From: Eubacterium ruminantium
GTDB lineage: Bacteria > Bacillota > Clostridia > Lachnospirales > Lachnospiraceae
Direction of reading: 5' to 3'
Assembly (NCBI GenBank): GCA_900108205.1
Contig: FNUU01000008.1
Location: forward strand, 62,001-126,000
Length of the DNA stretch: 64,000 nt
A program made the translations under genes and the position numbers. Shown here one piece after another: positions 1-8,446 of the stretch (positions are counted from its first letter, which is position 1; each line of letters starts with the position of its first letter). Below the pieces are notes generated by a model. The model was not told the origin of the DNA and ran no database searches. It worked only from the letters and a program-made list of their open reading frames with translations.

Positions 1-1
1 T

Positions 2-610
2 GCAGTACTTCTCCTTCGCGTAGGACAGAATACAAAAATCAAAGGAGATGCGGCGATAGCTATGCTATCTGTATCATCTCTGGCTGTCGGATATATGCTT
101 ATGAATGTTTTTTCAACATCTGCAAATGTATCCGGAGATGTGTGCAGTACGTTGTTCGGTTCGACTTCCATACTTACTCTTGATAAGTCGGATGTTAACC
201 TTTGCATTTACCTTTCGGCAGTGGTGATAGTGGTTATCATCTTTTTCTACAACAGGATATTTGCAGTGACTTTTGATGAAAATTTTGCTAAGGCAACAGG
301 ATCAAAAGCAAATGCCTACAATATGCTTATAGCTATAATAACTGCGGTTATAATCGTTCTTGGAATGAATCTTGTGGGTTCACTCCTTATATCAGCCCTG
401 ATCATCTTTCCGGCGCTTTCAGCCATGAGGCTGATAAGAAACTTTAAGGGTGTAATGATATGCTCAGCTATCATTTCTGTTATCTGTGCTTTTGTAGGAA
501 TGATCATTTCACTGCTTTATAATACTCCTGTCGGATCAACGATCGTAACAACGGATATGGTAGTATTTCTTATATTCCTTATGATCGGCAAGATAGCGAA
601 AATAGATTGA
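2..610 (+). CDS. Metal ABC transporter permease (ZnuB/MtsB family), 5'-truncated by the window edge
   Basis: The frame is open from the first bases of the window, so the N-terminus lies outside; the ATG at 62 is internal. The visible part has the conserved ABC-3 family stretch GDAAIAMLSVSSLAVGYML, then hydrophobic segments typical of the C-terminal membrane helices of zinc/manganese importer permeases. The family forms the inner-membrane channel that works with an ATPase and a metal-binding lipoprotein; those partners would be upstream. Which metal is moved cannot be told from this fragment. A lipoprotein gene follows about 100 bases downstream and shares the next terminator. Confidence 0.85.
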   Translation, partial: AVLLLRVGQNTKIKGDAAIAMLSVSSLAVGYMLMNVFSTSANVSGDVCSTLFGSTSILTLDKSDVNLCIYLSAVVIVVIIFFYNRIFAVTFDENFAKATGSKANAYNMLIAIITAVIIVLGMNLVGSLLISALIIFPALSAMRLIRNFKGVMICSAIISVICAFVGMIISLLYNTPVGSTIVTTDMVVFLIFLMIGKIAKID

Positions 611-710
611 TATTTTATGATATGGTTTTATTATATTGCTATTAACATAGTTATTAATTATATTGATATTGTTTTTATTGATATCAAAAATATGGAAAAG
701 AGGAATAGAG

Positions 711-1499
711 ATGTTTACTCAGAATAAAAAATACAGAAGAAAAAGAGCTTTGATAATAGCGCTTGCGATGACTGCGGCAGCTTCATTTTCAGCCTGCGGT
801 AAGACGGATTCCGGAAGCCATATGAAGCAGGAAAACCAGGTGGAGAAGGCTATAAATCAGCAGATGTCCAAGGAAAATAAAGACACAACTACAGAGAAAT
901 CTACTGAGGATAAAGAAAAAAACACAGAGAATAAAGAAAAAACAACAGAGAAAAATACAGAGAATACAACTGAGGTTAAAGATAAAACCACAGAAAAAGA
1001 TGATAAAGAAACAACAGAGACGTCTTCGGCGAAGCCTGCTGATGTAGTTACAACCGAAGAAAATACAGATACCAGATCTGAAAATTTTGCTACAGTGGAT
1101 ATCGACCCGGAAACCATAGATTATGATAAGGTTGATATTGATATTACAGAAATGTCCAGCGATATGGTTTATGCAACGGTTTATCAGATGGTTTATAATC
1201 CGCAGGATTATATTGGTAAGACAGTAAAGATCAGCGGACAGTATTATGTTGCATATTCAAATGAGGAAAACAATGATAACTTCTATAACTACTGTCTTGT
1301 AGCGGATGCTAAGGCCTGTTGCCAGCAGGGCCTTGAGTTTAAATGCATTGACGGACATGAAGTATATCCTGATGATTTTCCGGAAGATGGTACTGATGTA
1401 GAGGTTACAGGCGTTTTTGAAATGTATCGCGAGGGCAAATATACATATACAAGACTCAACTATGCAGAAATGACTGTGGATGGTGCTTCGAAAGAATAG
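711..1499 (+). CDS. Lipoprotein with Thr/Glu/Lys-rich linker and C-terminal OB-like domain
   Basis: Predicted 262-residue lipoprotein. I chose the ATG at 711 because it follows an AGAGGAA ribosome site and starts a lysine-rich signal sequence with a lipobox ending FSAC; an in-frame start at 663 has no such site. Residues about 50-125 are a low-complexity linker of TTEK/ENKE-type repeats, which would span the cell wall. The C-terminal 100 residues contain IGKTVKISGQYYV and DGTDVEVTGVFEMY, which look like a beta-rich OB-type fold. It lies directly after a metal permease gene, so a role in metal handling is possible but is inference from position. Function unknown. Confidence 0.7.
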   Translation: MFTQNKKYRRKRALIIALAMTAAASFSACGKTDSGSHMKQENQVEKAINQQMSKENKDTTTEKSTEDKEKNTENKEKTTEKNTENTTEVKDKTTEKDDKETTETSSAKPADVVTTEENTDTRSENFATVDIDPETIDYDKVDIDITEMSSDMVYATVYQMVYNPQDYIGKTVKISGQYYVAYSNEENNDNFYNYCLVADAKACCQQGLEFKCIDGHEVYPDDFPEDGTDVEVTGVFEMYREGKYTYTRLNYAEMTVDGASKE

Positions 1500-1530
1500 A
1501 AGAAAAAATTAAATATGACTTTATAAAGCT

Positions 1531-1580
1531 AAAATACCGCCGTAAAAACAATTATATATTGTGTTGAACGGCGGTATTTT
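1531..1580 (+). terminator. Rho-independent terminator after the permease-lipoprotein pair
   Basis: Twelve-base inverted repeat (AAAATACCGCCG at 1531-1542 with its complement at 1569-1580), flanked by A-rich and T-rich ends, so it could work in both directions. It closes the first transcription unit. Confidence 0.75.
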
Positions 1581-1631
1581 AAAAAAGTATCAAAATTATT
1601 ATAAAAAATACTTTTTGTTGAGGTGATTTTC

Positions 1632-1750
1632 TGTTATGATATTAGAAATCATAGATTGCGTCAGTCAAAGTCGCGTATGATAATAATAACAGGAACTATC
1701 CACATGAAGTTTTCGTTTAAGGGAAGTACTTGATCATGTGGCGGTTTTTT
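1632..1750 (+). promoter_or_regulatory. Promoter and attenuator-like leader of the NifU/GGGtGRT operon
   Basis: An extended -10 element (TG-T-TATGAT) lies at 1632-1640 with no good -35 box. About 55 bases downstream is a terminator-like hairpin: CCACATGA at 1700-1707 pairs with TCATGTGG at 1734-1741, with an inner AGT/ACT pair, followed directly by GCGG and six T at 1745-1750. The hairpin sits between the promoter and the ribosome site of the gene at 1783, so it can act as a transcription attenuator. The sensor is unknown; I see no T-box, SAM or other familiar core. Between about 1646 and 1699 lies a sequence that could hold the regulatory fold. Confidence 0.55.
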
Positions 1751-1782
1751 GTGATTAAAAAATTATTACAAGGAGGATCGTA

Positions 1783-2475
1783 ATGATTTACTCAACAGAA
1801 GTTAAGAACATGTGCCCTGTTCATCAGGGTGTACATCATGGCGCAGCTCCGATTCCGGAAGAAGCAAAGTGGGTACAGGCAAAGAAGGTTGAGGATATTT
1901 CCGGCTATACACATGGTATCGGCTGGTGTGCACCTCAGCAGGGATGCTGCAAGCTTTCCCTTAATGTTAAGGATGGTATCATCCAGGAAGCACTTGTAGA
2001 GACAATTGGTTGTTCAGGAATGACACATTCTGCAGCTATGGCTGCTGAAATCCTTCCGGGACTTACAGTGCTTGAAGCTCTTAATACTGACCTTGTGTGT
2101 GACGCTATCAACACAGCAATGAGAGAGCTTTTCCTTCAGATCGTTTATGGTAGAACACAGAGTGCATTCTCTGAGGACGGACTTCAGATCGGTGCAGGTC
2201 TTGAGGATCTTGGTAAGGGCGCTCGTTCAATGGTTGGTACAACTTATGGTACACTTGACAAAGGACCTCGTTACCTTGAACTTACAGATGGATATATTAC
2301 ACATATCGCACTTGATGAGAACGATGAGATCATTGGTTATAAGTACATCAACTTTGGTAAGATGATGGACTTCATCAAGGCAGGAGATGATCCAAAGACT
2401 GCTGTTGATAAGGCTTCAGGTCAGTACGGACGTGTTGCTGATGCTGTAAGACTTGTTGACCCAAGAAAAGAGTAA
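1783..2475 (+). CDS. NifU-like iron-sulfur cluster assembly scaffold protein
   Basis: Protein of 230 residues with an AGGAGG ribosome site eight bases before the ATG. It has the scaffold-type cysteine segments APQQGCCKLSLNVKDG and ETIGCSGMTHSAAMAAEI, in which conserved cysteines would hold a nascent Fe-S cluster. The family hands clusters to apoproteins in the cytosol. In Lachnospiraceae and related anaerobes this form is found immediately upstream of the GGGtGRT protein, as here (19-base gap), so the two probably act together. The usual SUF or ISC partners are not adjacent; a cysteine desulfurase is present far downstream at 46529. Expression is probably controlled through the leader hairpin at 1700-1750. 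Confidence 0.8.
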   Translation: MIYSTEVKNMCPVHQGVHHGAAPIPEEAKWVQAKKVEDISGYTHGIGWCAPQQGCCKLSLNVKDGIIQEALVETIGCSGMTHSAAMAAEILPGLTVLEALNTDLVCDAINTAMRELFLQIVYGRTQSAFSEDGLQIGAGLEDLGKGARSMVGTTYGTLDKGPRYLELTDGYITHIALDENDEIIGYKYINFGKMMDFIKAGDDPKTAVDKASGQYGRVADAVRLVDPRKE

Positions 2476-2494
2476 GGATTAGGAGGATAGAAAT

Positions 2495-3514
2495 ATGGCA
2501 TTATTTGAATCATATGAAAGAAGAGAGCCTCAGATCCTTGCAACACTTAAGGAATATGGCATCTCATCAATTGAAGAGTGTAAAGAAATTACAGATGCAG
2601 CTGGTATCGATGTATATCACCTTATCGAAGGTATTCAGCCAATCTGTTTCGAAAATGCTAAGTGGGCTTACACAGTAGGTGCTGCTATAGCAATCAAGAA
2701 GGGCTGCAGAAGAGCTGCTGATGCAGCTGCAGCTATCGGTATCGGACTTCAGGCATTTTGTATTCCTGGTTCTGTTGCAGACAGACGTAAGGTAGGTCTT
2801 GGACATGGTAACCTTGGTAAGATGCTTCTTGAAGAGGATACAGAGTGTTTCGCATTCCTTGCAGGTCATGAGTCATTTGCAGCTGCAGAGGGTGCGATCG
2901 GTATCGCTGAGAAAGCAAACAAGGTACGTCAGAAGCCGCTTCGTGTTATCCTTAACGGACTTGGTAAGGACGCTGCTCAGATCATTTCACGTATTAACGG
3001 ATTTACATATATTGAGACAAAGTACAACTACTTCACAGGTGAGGTTGAGGAAGTATTCAGAAAGTGCTACTCAAAGGATCCTGAGTCTCCACGTGCTAAG
3101 GTAAACTGCTACGGCGCAAATGATGTTCAGGAAGGTGTTGCAATCATGTGGAAGGAGAATGTTGATGTATCTATCACAGGTAACTCAACAAATCCTACAA
3201 GATTCCAGCATCCAGTTGCAGGTACATACAAGAAGGAGAGAGTTGAAGCCGGTAAGAAGTACTTCTCAGTAGCTTCAGGTGGTGGTACAGGACGTACACT
3301 TCACCCAGATAACATGGCTGCAGGTCCTGCTTCATATGGTATGACAGATACTATGGGACGTATGCACAGTGATGCTCAGTTCGCCGGTTCTTCATCAGTT
3401 CCTGCTCATGTAGAAATGATGGGTCTTATCGGTGCAGGAAACAACCCAATGGTTGGTATGACTGTTTCAACAGCTGTTTCAATCGAAGAAGCTGCAAAGG
3501 CCGGTAAGTTCTAA
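2495..3514 (+). CDS. GGGtGRT protein
   Basis: Protein of 339 residues with an AGGAGG site before the ATG at 2495. It contains the family-naming motif in SGGGTGRTLHPDNMAAGPAS near residue 262, with glycine- and alanine-rich segments in the first half (AVGAAIAIKKGCRRAADAAA). Conserved cysteines are scattered (EECKE, PICFEN, CFAFLAG). The family is named for this motif and is paired with a NifU-like scaffold; its biochemical role has not been established as far as I know. Cotranscription with the scaffold suggests that it is a client, a cluster-binding partner or an assembly factor. Confidence 0.85.
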   Translation: MALFESYERREPQILATLKEYGISSIEECKEITDAAGIDVYHLIEGIQPICFENAKWAYTVGAAIAIKKGCRRAADAAAAIGIGLQAFCIPGSVADRRKVGLGHGNLGKMLLEEDTECFAFLAGHESFAAAEGAIGIAEKANKVRQKPLRVILNGLGKDAAQIISRINGFTYIETKYNYFTGEVEEVFRKCYSKDPESPRAKVNCYGANDVQEGVAIMWKENVDVSITGNSTNPTRFQHPVAGTYKKERVEAGKKYFSVASGGGTGRTLHPDNMAAGPASYGMTDTMGRMHSDAQFAGSSSVPAHVEMMGLIGAGNNPMVGMTVSTAVSIEEAAKAGKF

Positions 3515-3543
3515 GCTATTTAGAATATATTTTCAATAATTAA

Positions 3544-3592
3544 GGACATGGTTTCTAAATTCATTTTATGAATTCAGACCATGTCCTTTTTT
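3544..3592 (+). terminator. Terminator of the NifU/GGGtGRT operon, overlapping the 3' end of the AraC gene
   Basis: GGACATGGT at 3544-3552 pairs with ACCATGTCC at 3578-3586, with a second paired section inside (CTAAATTCA with TGAATTCAG, one mismatch), followed by six T. The last codons of the convergent AraC-type gene, whose stop is at 3574-3576, lie inside the hairpin, so the same bases serve as coding sequence on the other strand. Confidence 0.85.
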
Positions 3593-4464
3593 CTGTAGTC
3601 TCTCGGAGACATTTCGAAGGCTTTTTTAAACATTTCTGACATATAGCTGGTTCCGTTAAAACCGGTCATGTTTACAATCTCGGACAGAGGAAGAGTTGTA
3701 GTTCTGAGAAGCTCTGCAACCTTTTTTAGACGGTAATTTAAAAGGTAGTTTACAGGACTGTCTCCGACATATTTGTGAAAGATTTTATTACAGAGAGATT
3801 TACTTATGCTGCCGCTGGCAGCGATATCCTCGAGACTGATCTGGGATTTGTAATTCTGCTGAATATAAAACATCATGGCCTTAAAAGACTTTGTATGTGT
3901 ATCGCTTTGGGAATCATCATTAAGCATTCCGTAGCTTTTGCTCTGCATCATGATGATCTCCCAGATGTCAAAAAGCTTTTTGGTTATCTGGAAAGGATCA
4001 TGACGAACGTCAGGAAGGCTCATCATCAGTTTATACATATTCAGCGTGTTTTCATTTATGTTTCTGAATCGAAGATAGGATATGTTTGGATTGTTAAGGA
4101 TAGGAAGAAGAGCCTGAAGCTCTACGGCAACAGAAGACTTCAGGATACTTGGATTAACAATACATATAACATAAGTAGCTGTGACGTTATCTAAAGTTAC
4201 ACTGTAATGAATCTGATTTGAATTGACAAATATGGTATCTCCGGCATGGAGTTCTATCAGCTGACCATTTACGGAATAAGCCATTTTTCCGGTTTTTACA
4301 GATAACAGTTCTATATCCTCATGAAAATGAGGAACCTTCTCCCAGGTTACATTTGGTTTAATCCAGCCGTCATAAATATATGATGGAAAAGAGTCGTCAT
4401 CGTAATTAACCTGCTCTGAACCGTCCTCTCTCTTTACAATAAATCCCATAAGTTCGCGTTTCAT
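3574..4464 (-). CDS. AraC family transcriptional regulator with N-terminal cupin sensor
   Basis: Predicted 296 residues. I chose the start MKRELMGFIV at 4464 because AGGAGA lies eight bases upstream; a longer frame to 4509 lacks a site. Residues about 45-130 form a cupin-type ligand-binding barrel (HFHEDIELLSVKTGKMAYSV, LHAGDTIFVNSNQIH). The C-terminal 100 residues are a double helix-turn-helix of the AraC/XylS type (ISLEDIAASGSISKSLCNKI and the family signature MTGFNGTSYMSEMFKKAFEMSPRDYR). Regulators of this type sense a small molecule, often a sugar. It is divergent from the ABC exporter genes, and repeated TAACAATATT sites lie between them. Confidence 0.9.
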   Translation of the reverse strand: MKRELMGFIVKREDGSEQVNYDDDSFPSYIYDGWIKPNVTWEKVPHFHEDIELLSVKTGKMAYSVNGQLIELHAGDTIFVNSNQIHYSVTLDNVTATYVICIVNPSILKSSVAVELQALLPILNNPNISYLRFRNINENTLNMYKLMMSLPDVRHDPFQITKKLFDIWEIIMMQSKSYGMLNDDSQSDTHTKSFKAMMFYIQQNYKSQISLEDIAASGSISKSLCNKIFHKYVGDSPVNYLLNYRLKKVAELLRTTTLPLSEIVNMTGFNGTSYMSEMFKKAFEMSPRDYRKKDMV

Positions 4465-4525
4465 AACAATATTTCTCCTAATATACAAAATTATAACAAT
4501 ATTACACACATGTAAAATATTGTTA
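4464..4525. promoter_or_regulatory. Three TAACAATATT half-sites upstream of the AraC-type gene (candidate operator)
   Basis: TAACAATATT occurs at 4464-4473 and 4494-4503 as a direct repeat 30 bases apart, and inverted at 4516-4525. The first copy begins at the AraC start codon and runs into its 5' leader. AraC proteins usually bind such direct or inverted half-sites. Autoregulation is inference. The rest of the divergent spacer, to 4765, holds AT-rich sequence in which I see no confident promoter. Confidence 0.4.
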
Positions 4526-4765
4526 TTAAAATAGACAAGTAAAGCGGTATTAATTGTCTTACATATACAATATACTTATTATCGTCAGAACTGACAAGAT
4601 ATAAATATTATTTTTTGTAAGAGTAAAACAAATTAATTAACAGAGGATAAAATTTTTTACAGTAAGCACATGATATAGATAAATGCTGCTGTGATAAAAT
4701 ATAAGTTTAGTGATTATGTTTCCGAGTGGAAACAGGATTTAAATGATAAATTGGAGGAAAAAAGT

Positions 4766-5710
4766 ATGGCAGAAGAAGTGGTAGTTATGAAGAATGTCAG
4801 CAAAGAGTTTAAGGTTTTGAACCGCCACGAAGGATTAAAGGGAAGCTTTAAGGATCTTTTTTCAAGAGATTATAAAATCGTTAAAGCTGTAAATGATGTT
4901 TCTCTGACAGTGGAAAGAGGGGAGATAATAGGTTACCTCGGACCAAATGGTGCAGGAAAATCCACAACCATAAAAATGATGACAGGTGTTCTTGAACCGT
5001 CATCGGGAGAAATCTATGTAAATGGACTTGTGCCATATAAAGAGAGAACCCGTAATTCAGAAAATATCGGAGTAGTATTCGGGCAGAGAAGCCAGTTATG
5101 GTGGAATCTTCCGTTGGTAGAATCATTTAAATTACTCAAAGAGATTTATATGGTTCCGGATAAGGATTACAACGATATGCTGGAATTATATCGCTCATTG
5201 GTAGATATAGAGCCGATTTATCATAAGCCGGTACGCCAGATGTCTCTAGGCCAGAGAACGCTCAGTGATATTCTTGCGGCCTTTCTCCACAATCCCGGAG
5301 TGGTATTTTTGGATGAGCCGACCATCGGACTGGATGTTTCCATGAAAGCAAAGATCAGAGAACTGATAAAGGGACTGAATGAGGTTAAGCAGACTACAGT
5401 TATTCTTACAACTCATGATATGGGGGATGTGGATGCTCTCTGCCGCAGGATCATCATAATAGATGAGGGCAAGAAGATTTATGATAATGATATAGAACAT
5501 CTGAAGAACTTCTTTGGGTCCTACAGAACTCTCAGAATGCGTCTTGAAGACGGAAGCTGGGATGAGCGTATTATTGATGAGAAGAAGACGGATGTAATGC
5601 ATGTAATTCAGGAAACTCAGCAGAAACATGTTATTAAAGACATTCAGCTTCAGGAGATATCGACAGAAGAAGTTATAAGGAAGATTTATGAAGGGAGTAA
5701 GGCATCATGA
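4766..5710 (+). CDS. ABC exporter ATP-binding protein (ABC-2 type)
   Basis: Predicted 314 residues. I chose the ATG at 4766 because GGAGG precedes it by eight bases; the upstream extension from 4691 lacks a site. Walker A is GPNGAGKST, the signature loop reads MSLGQR rather than LSGGQ, Walker B is VVFLDEPTIGLD, and the switch histidine is in LTTHD. The ATPase would power the two membrane proteins encoded next, the first of which overlaps it by four bases (ATGA). The set resembles exporters of the DUF990/ABC-2 type. Substrate unknown; the divergent AraC regulator may control it. Confidence 0.9.
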   Translation: MAEEVVVMKNVSKEFKVLNRHEGLKGSFKDLFSRDYKIVKAVNDVSLTVERGEIIGYLGPNGAGKSTTIKMMTGVLEPSSGEIYVNGLVPYKERTRNSENIGVVFGQRSQLWWNLPLVESFKLLKEIYMVPDKDYNDMLELYRSLVDIEPIYHKPVRQMSLGQRTLSDILAAFLHNPGVVFLDEPTIGLDVSMKAKIRELIKGLNEVKQTTVILTTHDMGDVDALCRRIIIIDEGKKIYDNDIEHLKNFFGSYRTLRMRLEDGSWDERIIDEKKTDVMHVIQETQQKHVIKDIQLQEISTEEVIRKIYEGSKAS

Positions 5711-6519
5711 ATAAAACCGGGAGACTTGCAGCGCTTACCAGAGCCGGGGTAGTGGAATCCTTACAGTTCAGGCTTGGTACTGCTGCAACACTTTTTGGAA
5801 ATCTTATATATCTGGCTCTTGTTTATTTTCTGTGGAAAGCGATATATGCATCCAGCGGAACAGACGTGGTAAATGGAATGACCTTCCATGATGCTATGAT
5901 ATATCTAATCCTTGCAACTGCTATATTCAATTTTCTGGAAATGTTTATTTTATGGGATATGAGCCGGAGTATACAGTCGGGAGAGATAATTATGCATCTC
6001 CTGAAACCTATGAAATACAGGACTTATATGTTCTGGAGTTATTCAGGCTCTCATGTGGTTTTGTTTTTCCTGACATTTTTACCTACATTTTTTGTTGTAA
6101 TGATCGTCACAAAGGGTGCGATACCACTGGGACTGAACCTTGTATGGTTTGTAATATCACTGGTACTGGCACTAATTGTTAATTTTAATCTGGAAATGCT
6201 GGTGGCTCCGATATGTCTTTATACAGAGTCTACCTGGGGTGTAAATATCGTGAAGGAGACAATAGTTCTGCTTCTTTCGGGCGCGACCATCCCTCTGGCA
6301 TTTTTCCCGGAAGGACTCAGAAAGGCTGTGGAATATATGCCGTTCAGAGCAGTATATGATATTCCGCTTACCATACTCCTTAAGAAAAATGGCACGGATT
6401 CCTACGAAGGACTTCTGGAAAAATTCGGAGTTCAGATAATCTGGGGTATTGTTTTATGTATTCTCGGAAATCTTTTCTGGAACCATGCGGTGAAGAGAAT
6501 AACTGTAAACGGCGGCTGA
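5707..6519 (+). CDS. ABC-2 family exporter permease, first subunit
   Basis: Membrane protein of 270 residues with about six hydrophobic segments (for example LFGNLIYLALVYFLW, HVVLFFLTFLPTFFVVMIV, VWFVISLVLALIVNF). Family resemblance to ABC-2 permeases of the DUF990/PF06182 type, in which two related permeases pair with one ATPase. Its start overlaps the stop of the ATPase gene, showing translational coupling. The second permease begins about 40 bases downstream. Acts in the cytoplasmic membrane; exported compound unknown. Confidence 0.85.
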   Translation: MNKTGRLAALTRAGVVESLQFRLGTAATLFGNLIYLALVYFLWKAIYASSGTDVVNGMTFHDAMIYLILATAIFNFLEMFILWDMSRSIQSGEIIMHLLKPMKYRTYMFWSYSGSHVVLFFLTFLPTFFVVMIVTKGAIPLGLNLVWFVISLVLALIVNFNLEMLVAPICLYTESTWGVNIVKETIVLLLSGATIPLAFFPEGLRKAVEYMPFRAVYDIPLTILLKKNGTDSYEGLLEKFGVQIIWGIVLCILGNLFWNHAVKRITVNGG

Positions 6520-6560
6520 TACAGACAAATGATATTTGGATAGATTGGAGATTTTAATAT

Positions 6561-7376
6561 ATGAATGATGTAAGAAAAAAGAGAGGCTTTTTATTCTATC
6601 TCTCGATATATAAAAAGATCCTTATCCAGGATCTGAAAAGTAAAATGAGTTACCGTGCAGACTTCGTCATTTCCATCTTTGGAATGATAATGACCAATCT
6701 GTCGGGCTTTGTAACATTTATGATCCTTTTCCATAACTTTCCAAGCATAAATGGATGGGACTATTATCATATGCTTTTTCTGTACGGTTTCTCACTGATA
6801 GCCCTGACACCGGTACAGTGCTTCTTTGATAATAACTGGAATCTGAGGTTCATGGTACGCTCCGGTGATTTTATCAAATACTGTTTCAGACCGATAAATG
6901 TATTCTTTTACTTTATTTCAGAGGTGTTTGATGTAAAAGGAATAGGGCAGTTTATATTTGGCATGGCAACCTTTGTATATGCATGGTCTCATATCGGTAT
7001 ACCGGTCACTGTAGTTACAATAGCTCAGGCAGTGCTTTTCCTGATCACAGCTTCGCTTTTTATGATCGCAATCATGAATGCGGCAGCGGCAACGTGTTTC
7101 TGGATTATTAATTCGGGATATGTTATGGTTATTATGTTCAGATTTAAGGATTTTGCAAAATATCCATCTAACATATTTAACGGAGTGTTTAAATTTATTT
7201 TTACTTTTATCATACCGATAGCCTTTGTGGCATATTATCCGAGTCTGGTCTTTGTAACGCCGGATCATATACCGCTTCTGACATGGCTTTCGCCACTTAT
7301 CGGAGCAGGATTTTTCTATCTCAGCTATAAATTCTGGATGCTCGGTGTGAGAAAATATGATTTTACCGGTTCGTGA
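6561..7376 (+). CDS. ABC-2 family exporter permease, second subunit
   Basis: Membrane protein of 271 residues, similar in size and layout to its upstream neighbour, with hydrophobic segments near VISIFGMIMTNLSGFVTFMI, YHMLFLYGFSLIALTPVQCF and FKFIFTFIIPIAFVAYYPSL. The family is ABC-2 type 6 (DUF990). It should form a heterodimeric channel with the 5707 product and the 4766 ATPase. It is the last gene of the cassette. The spacer after it is filled with tandem repeats rather than a recognisable terminator. Confidence 0.85.
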   Translation: MNDVRKKRGFLFYLSIYKKILIQDLKSKMSYRADFVISIFGMIMTNLSGFVTFMILFHNFPSINGWDYYHMLFLYGFSLIALTPVQCFFDNNWNLRFMVRSGDFIKYCFRPINVFFYFISEVFDVKGIGQFIFGMATFVYAWSHIGIPVTVVTIAQAVLFLITASLFMIAIMNAAAATCFWIINSGYVMVIMFRFKDFAKYPSNIFNGVFKFIFTFIIPIAFVAYYPSLVFVTPDHIPLLTWLSPLIGAGFFYLSYKFWMLGVRKYDFTGS

Positions 7377-7385
7377 TATGATCAG

Positions 7386-7650
7386 GAGATATACACCGGT
7401 ACAGAACAGGATGCCGGGATTATATGATAAAGATTTGTACCGATACGCACACGATATAGCGATATATCGTATGCAACAGGATGCCGGTATGTGTGATTGA
7501 AAGATATATCGGTGCACAACAGGATGCGGGATGTATGATTAAGAGATATACCGGTTCGTAACAGGATGCGGGATGTATGATTAAGAAATATACCGGTTCG
7601 CGACAGATGGCGTGGGTGTATGATTCTGAGAACTATACCGGTCCGGTTCA
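7386..7650. repeat. Degenerate ~42-bp tandem repeats between the ABC exporter and the AlkD-like gene
   Basis: About six copies of a unit containing GATATACCGGT, AACAGGATGC and ATGTATGATTAAG. The two most alike copies begin near 7506 and 7549, and the outer copies are diverged. The unit is about 42-43 bases. No constant-repeat/variable-spacer layout is present, so this is not CRISPR. The last copies run into the reading frame upstream of the AlkD-like gene, giving a spurious in-frame extension that starts at 7577. Confidence 0.8.
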
Positions 7651-7681
7651 AATGGAAAAATCTACAGGAAGGGAAAAGGAA

Positions 7682-8374
7682 ATGAGCATAATAACAGAGA
7701 TCAGAGAAGAGCTTTTTAAGCTTCAGGATGTAAAATACAGGGATTTCAGCAGTAAGCTGATCCCGAACGCGGATAAAAACAGTTTTATCGGTATAAGAAC
7801 TCCGGAGCTCAGAAAGTATGCGAAGGAGCTTTTGAAGAGAGAAGATATAGACGTATTTCTGGATGACCTTCCTCATAAGTTTTTTGATGAGAATCAGCTG
7901 CATGCTTTTATCATTTCCGGGGTGAAGGATTTTGATAAATGTATTGAAAGGGTTGAGGAATTCCTTCCATATGTGAATAACTGGGCAACTTGTGACCAGA
8001 TGTCTCCAAAGGTCTTTAAAAAATATAAAACAGAACTCCTGGACAATATCAAGAAATGGATCGTTTCAGACAAAACCTATACAGTAAGGTTTGCCATAGG
8101 TATGCTGATGGAACATTATCTTACTGATGAAGATTTTGACATGGCTTATCCGGAAATGGTAGCTTCAGTATGCTCAGATGAATACTATATCAATATGATG
8201 AGGGCGTGGTATTTTGCAACTGCGCTTGCCAAACAGTATGATGCGGTGCTTCCTTTTATTGAAGAAAAAAGGATGGATGCATGGACTCATAATAAGACAG
8301 TACAGAAGGCTGTGGAGAGTTACCGTATAACTCCGGAACAGAAGGATTATCTGAGAAGTCTGAGAATGAAATAA
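7682..8374 (+). CDS. DNA alkylation repair family protein (AlkD-like HEAT repeat)
   Basis: Predicted 230 residues. The start MSIITEIREELFKL at 7682 has an AGGGAAAAGGA site. The longer frame from 7577 translates the tandem repeats and is unlikely. The protein fits the DNA alkylation repair family (PF08713): a helical HEAT-like repeat protein with FIGIRTPELRKYAKEL, LPYVNNWATCDQMSPKVFKK, VRFAIGMLMEHYL and AWYFATALAKQYD. Characterised members flip no base but cleave N-alkylated purines; catalysis in this member is assumed from family. It is a single-gene unit ending at the terminator at 8447. Confidence 0.85.
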   Translation: MSIITEIREELFKLQDVKYRDFSSKLIPNADKNSFIGIRTPELRKYAKELLKREDIDVFLDDLPHKFFDENQLHAFIISGVKDFDKCIERVEEFLPYVNNWATCDQMSPKVFKKYKTELLDNIKKWIVSDKTYTVRFAIGMLMEHYLTDEDFDMAYPEMVASVCSDEYYINMMRAWYFATALAKQYDAVLPFIEEKRMDAWTHNKTVQKAVESYRITPEQKDYLRSLRMK

Positions 8375-8446
8375 GATAACGGAGAAATGTCAGTTCCGAA
8401 GCAGTATTAGATGCAGTGAGTACTTCAAATAAAATAAGTTCAGAAA

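Noticed and set aside
857-1117. Minus-strand frame coding VVFSVVLSL-type repeats (also 54060-54437)
   Set aside because: It is the mirror of TTEK-type codon repeats in real + strand genes.
1646-1782. T-box, SAM or TPP riboswitch in the leader
   Set aside because: None of the hallmark cores (for example AGGGTGGNACCGCG or CTGAGA) is present; kept as an unknown attenuator.
7386-7650. CRISPR array
   Set aside because: Units are contiguous and degenerate; no constant repeat with unique spacers and no cas genes. The same applies to the arrays at 13958, 47699, 56774 and 62760.
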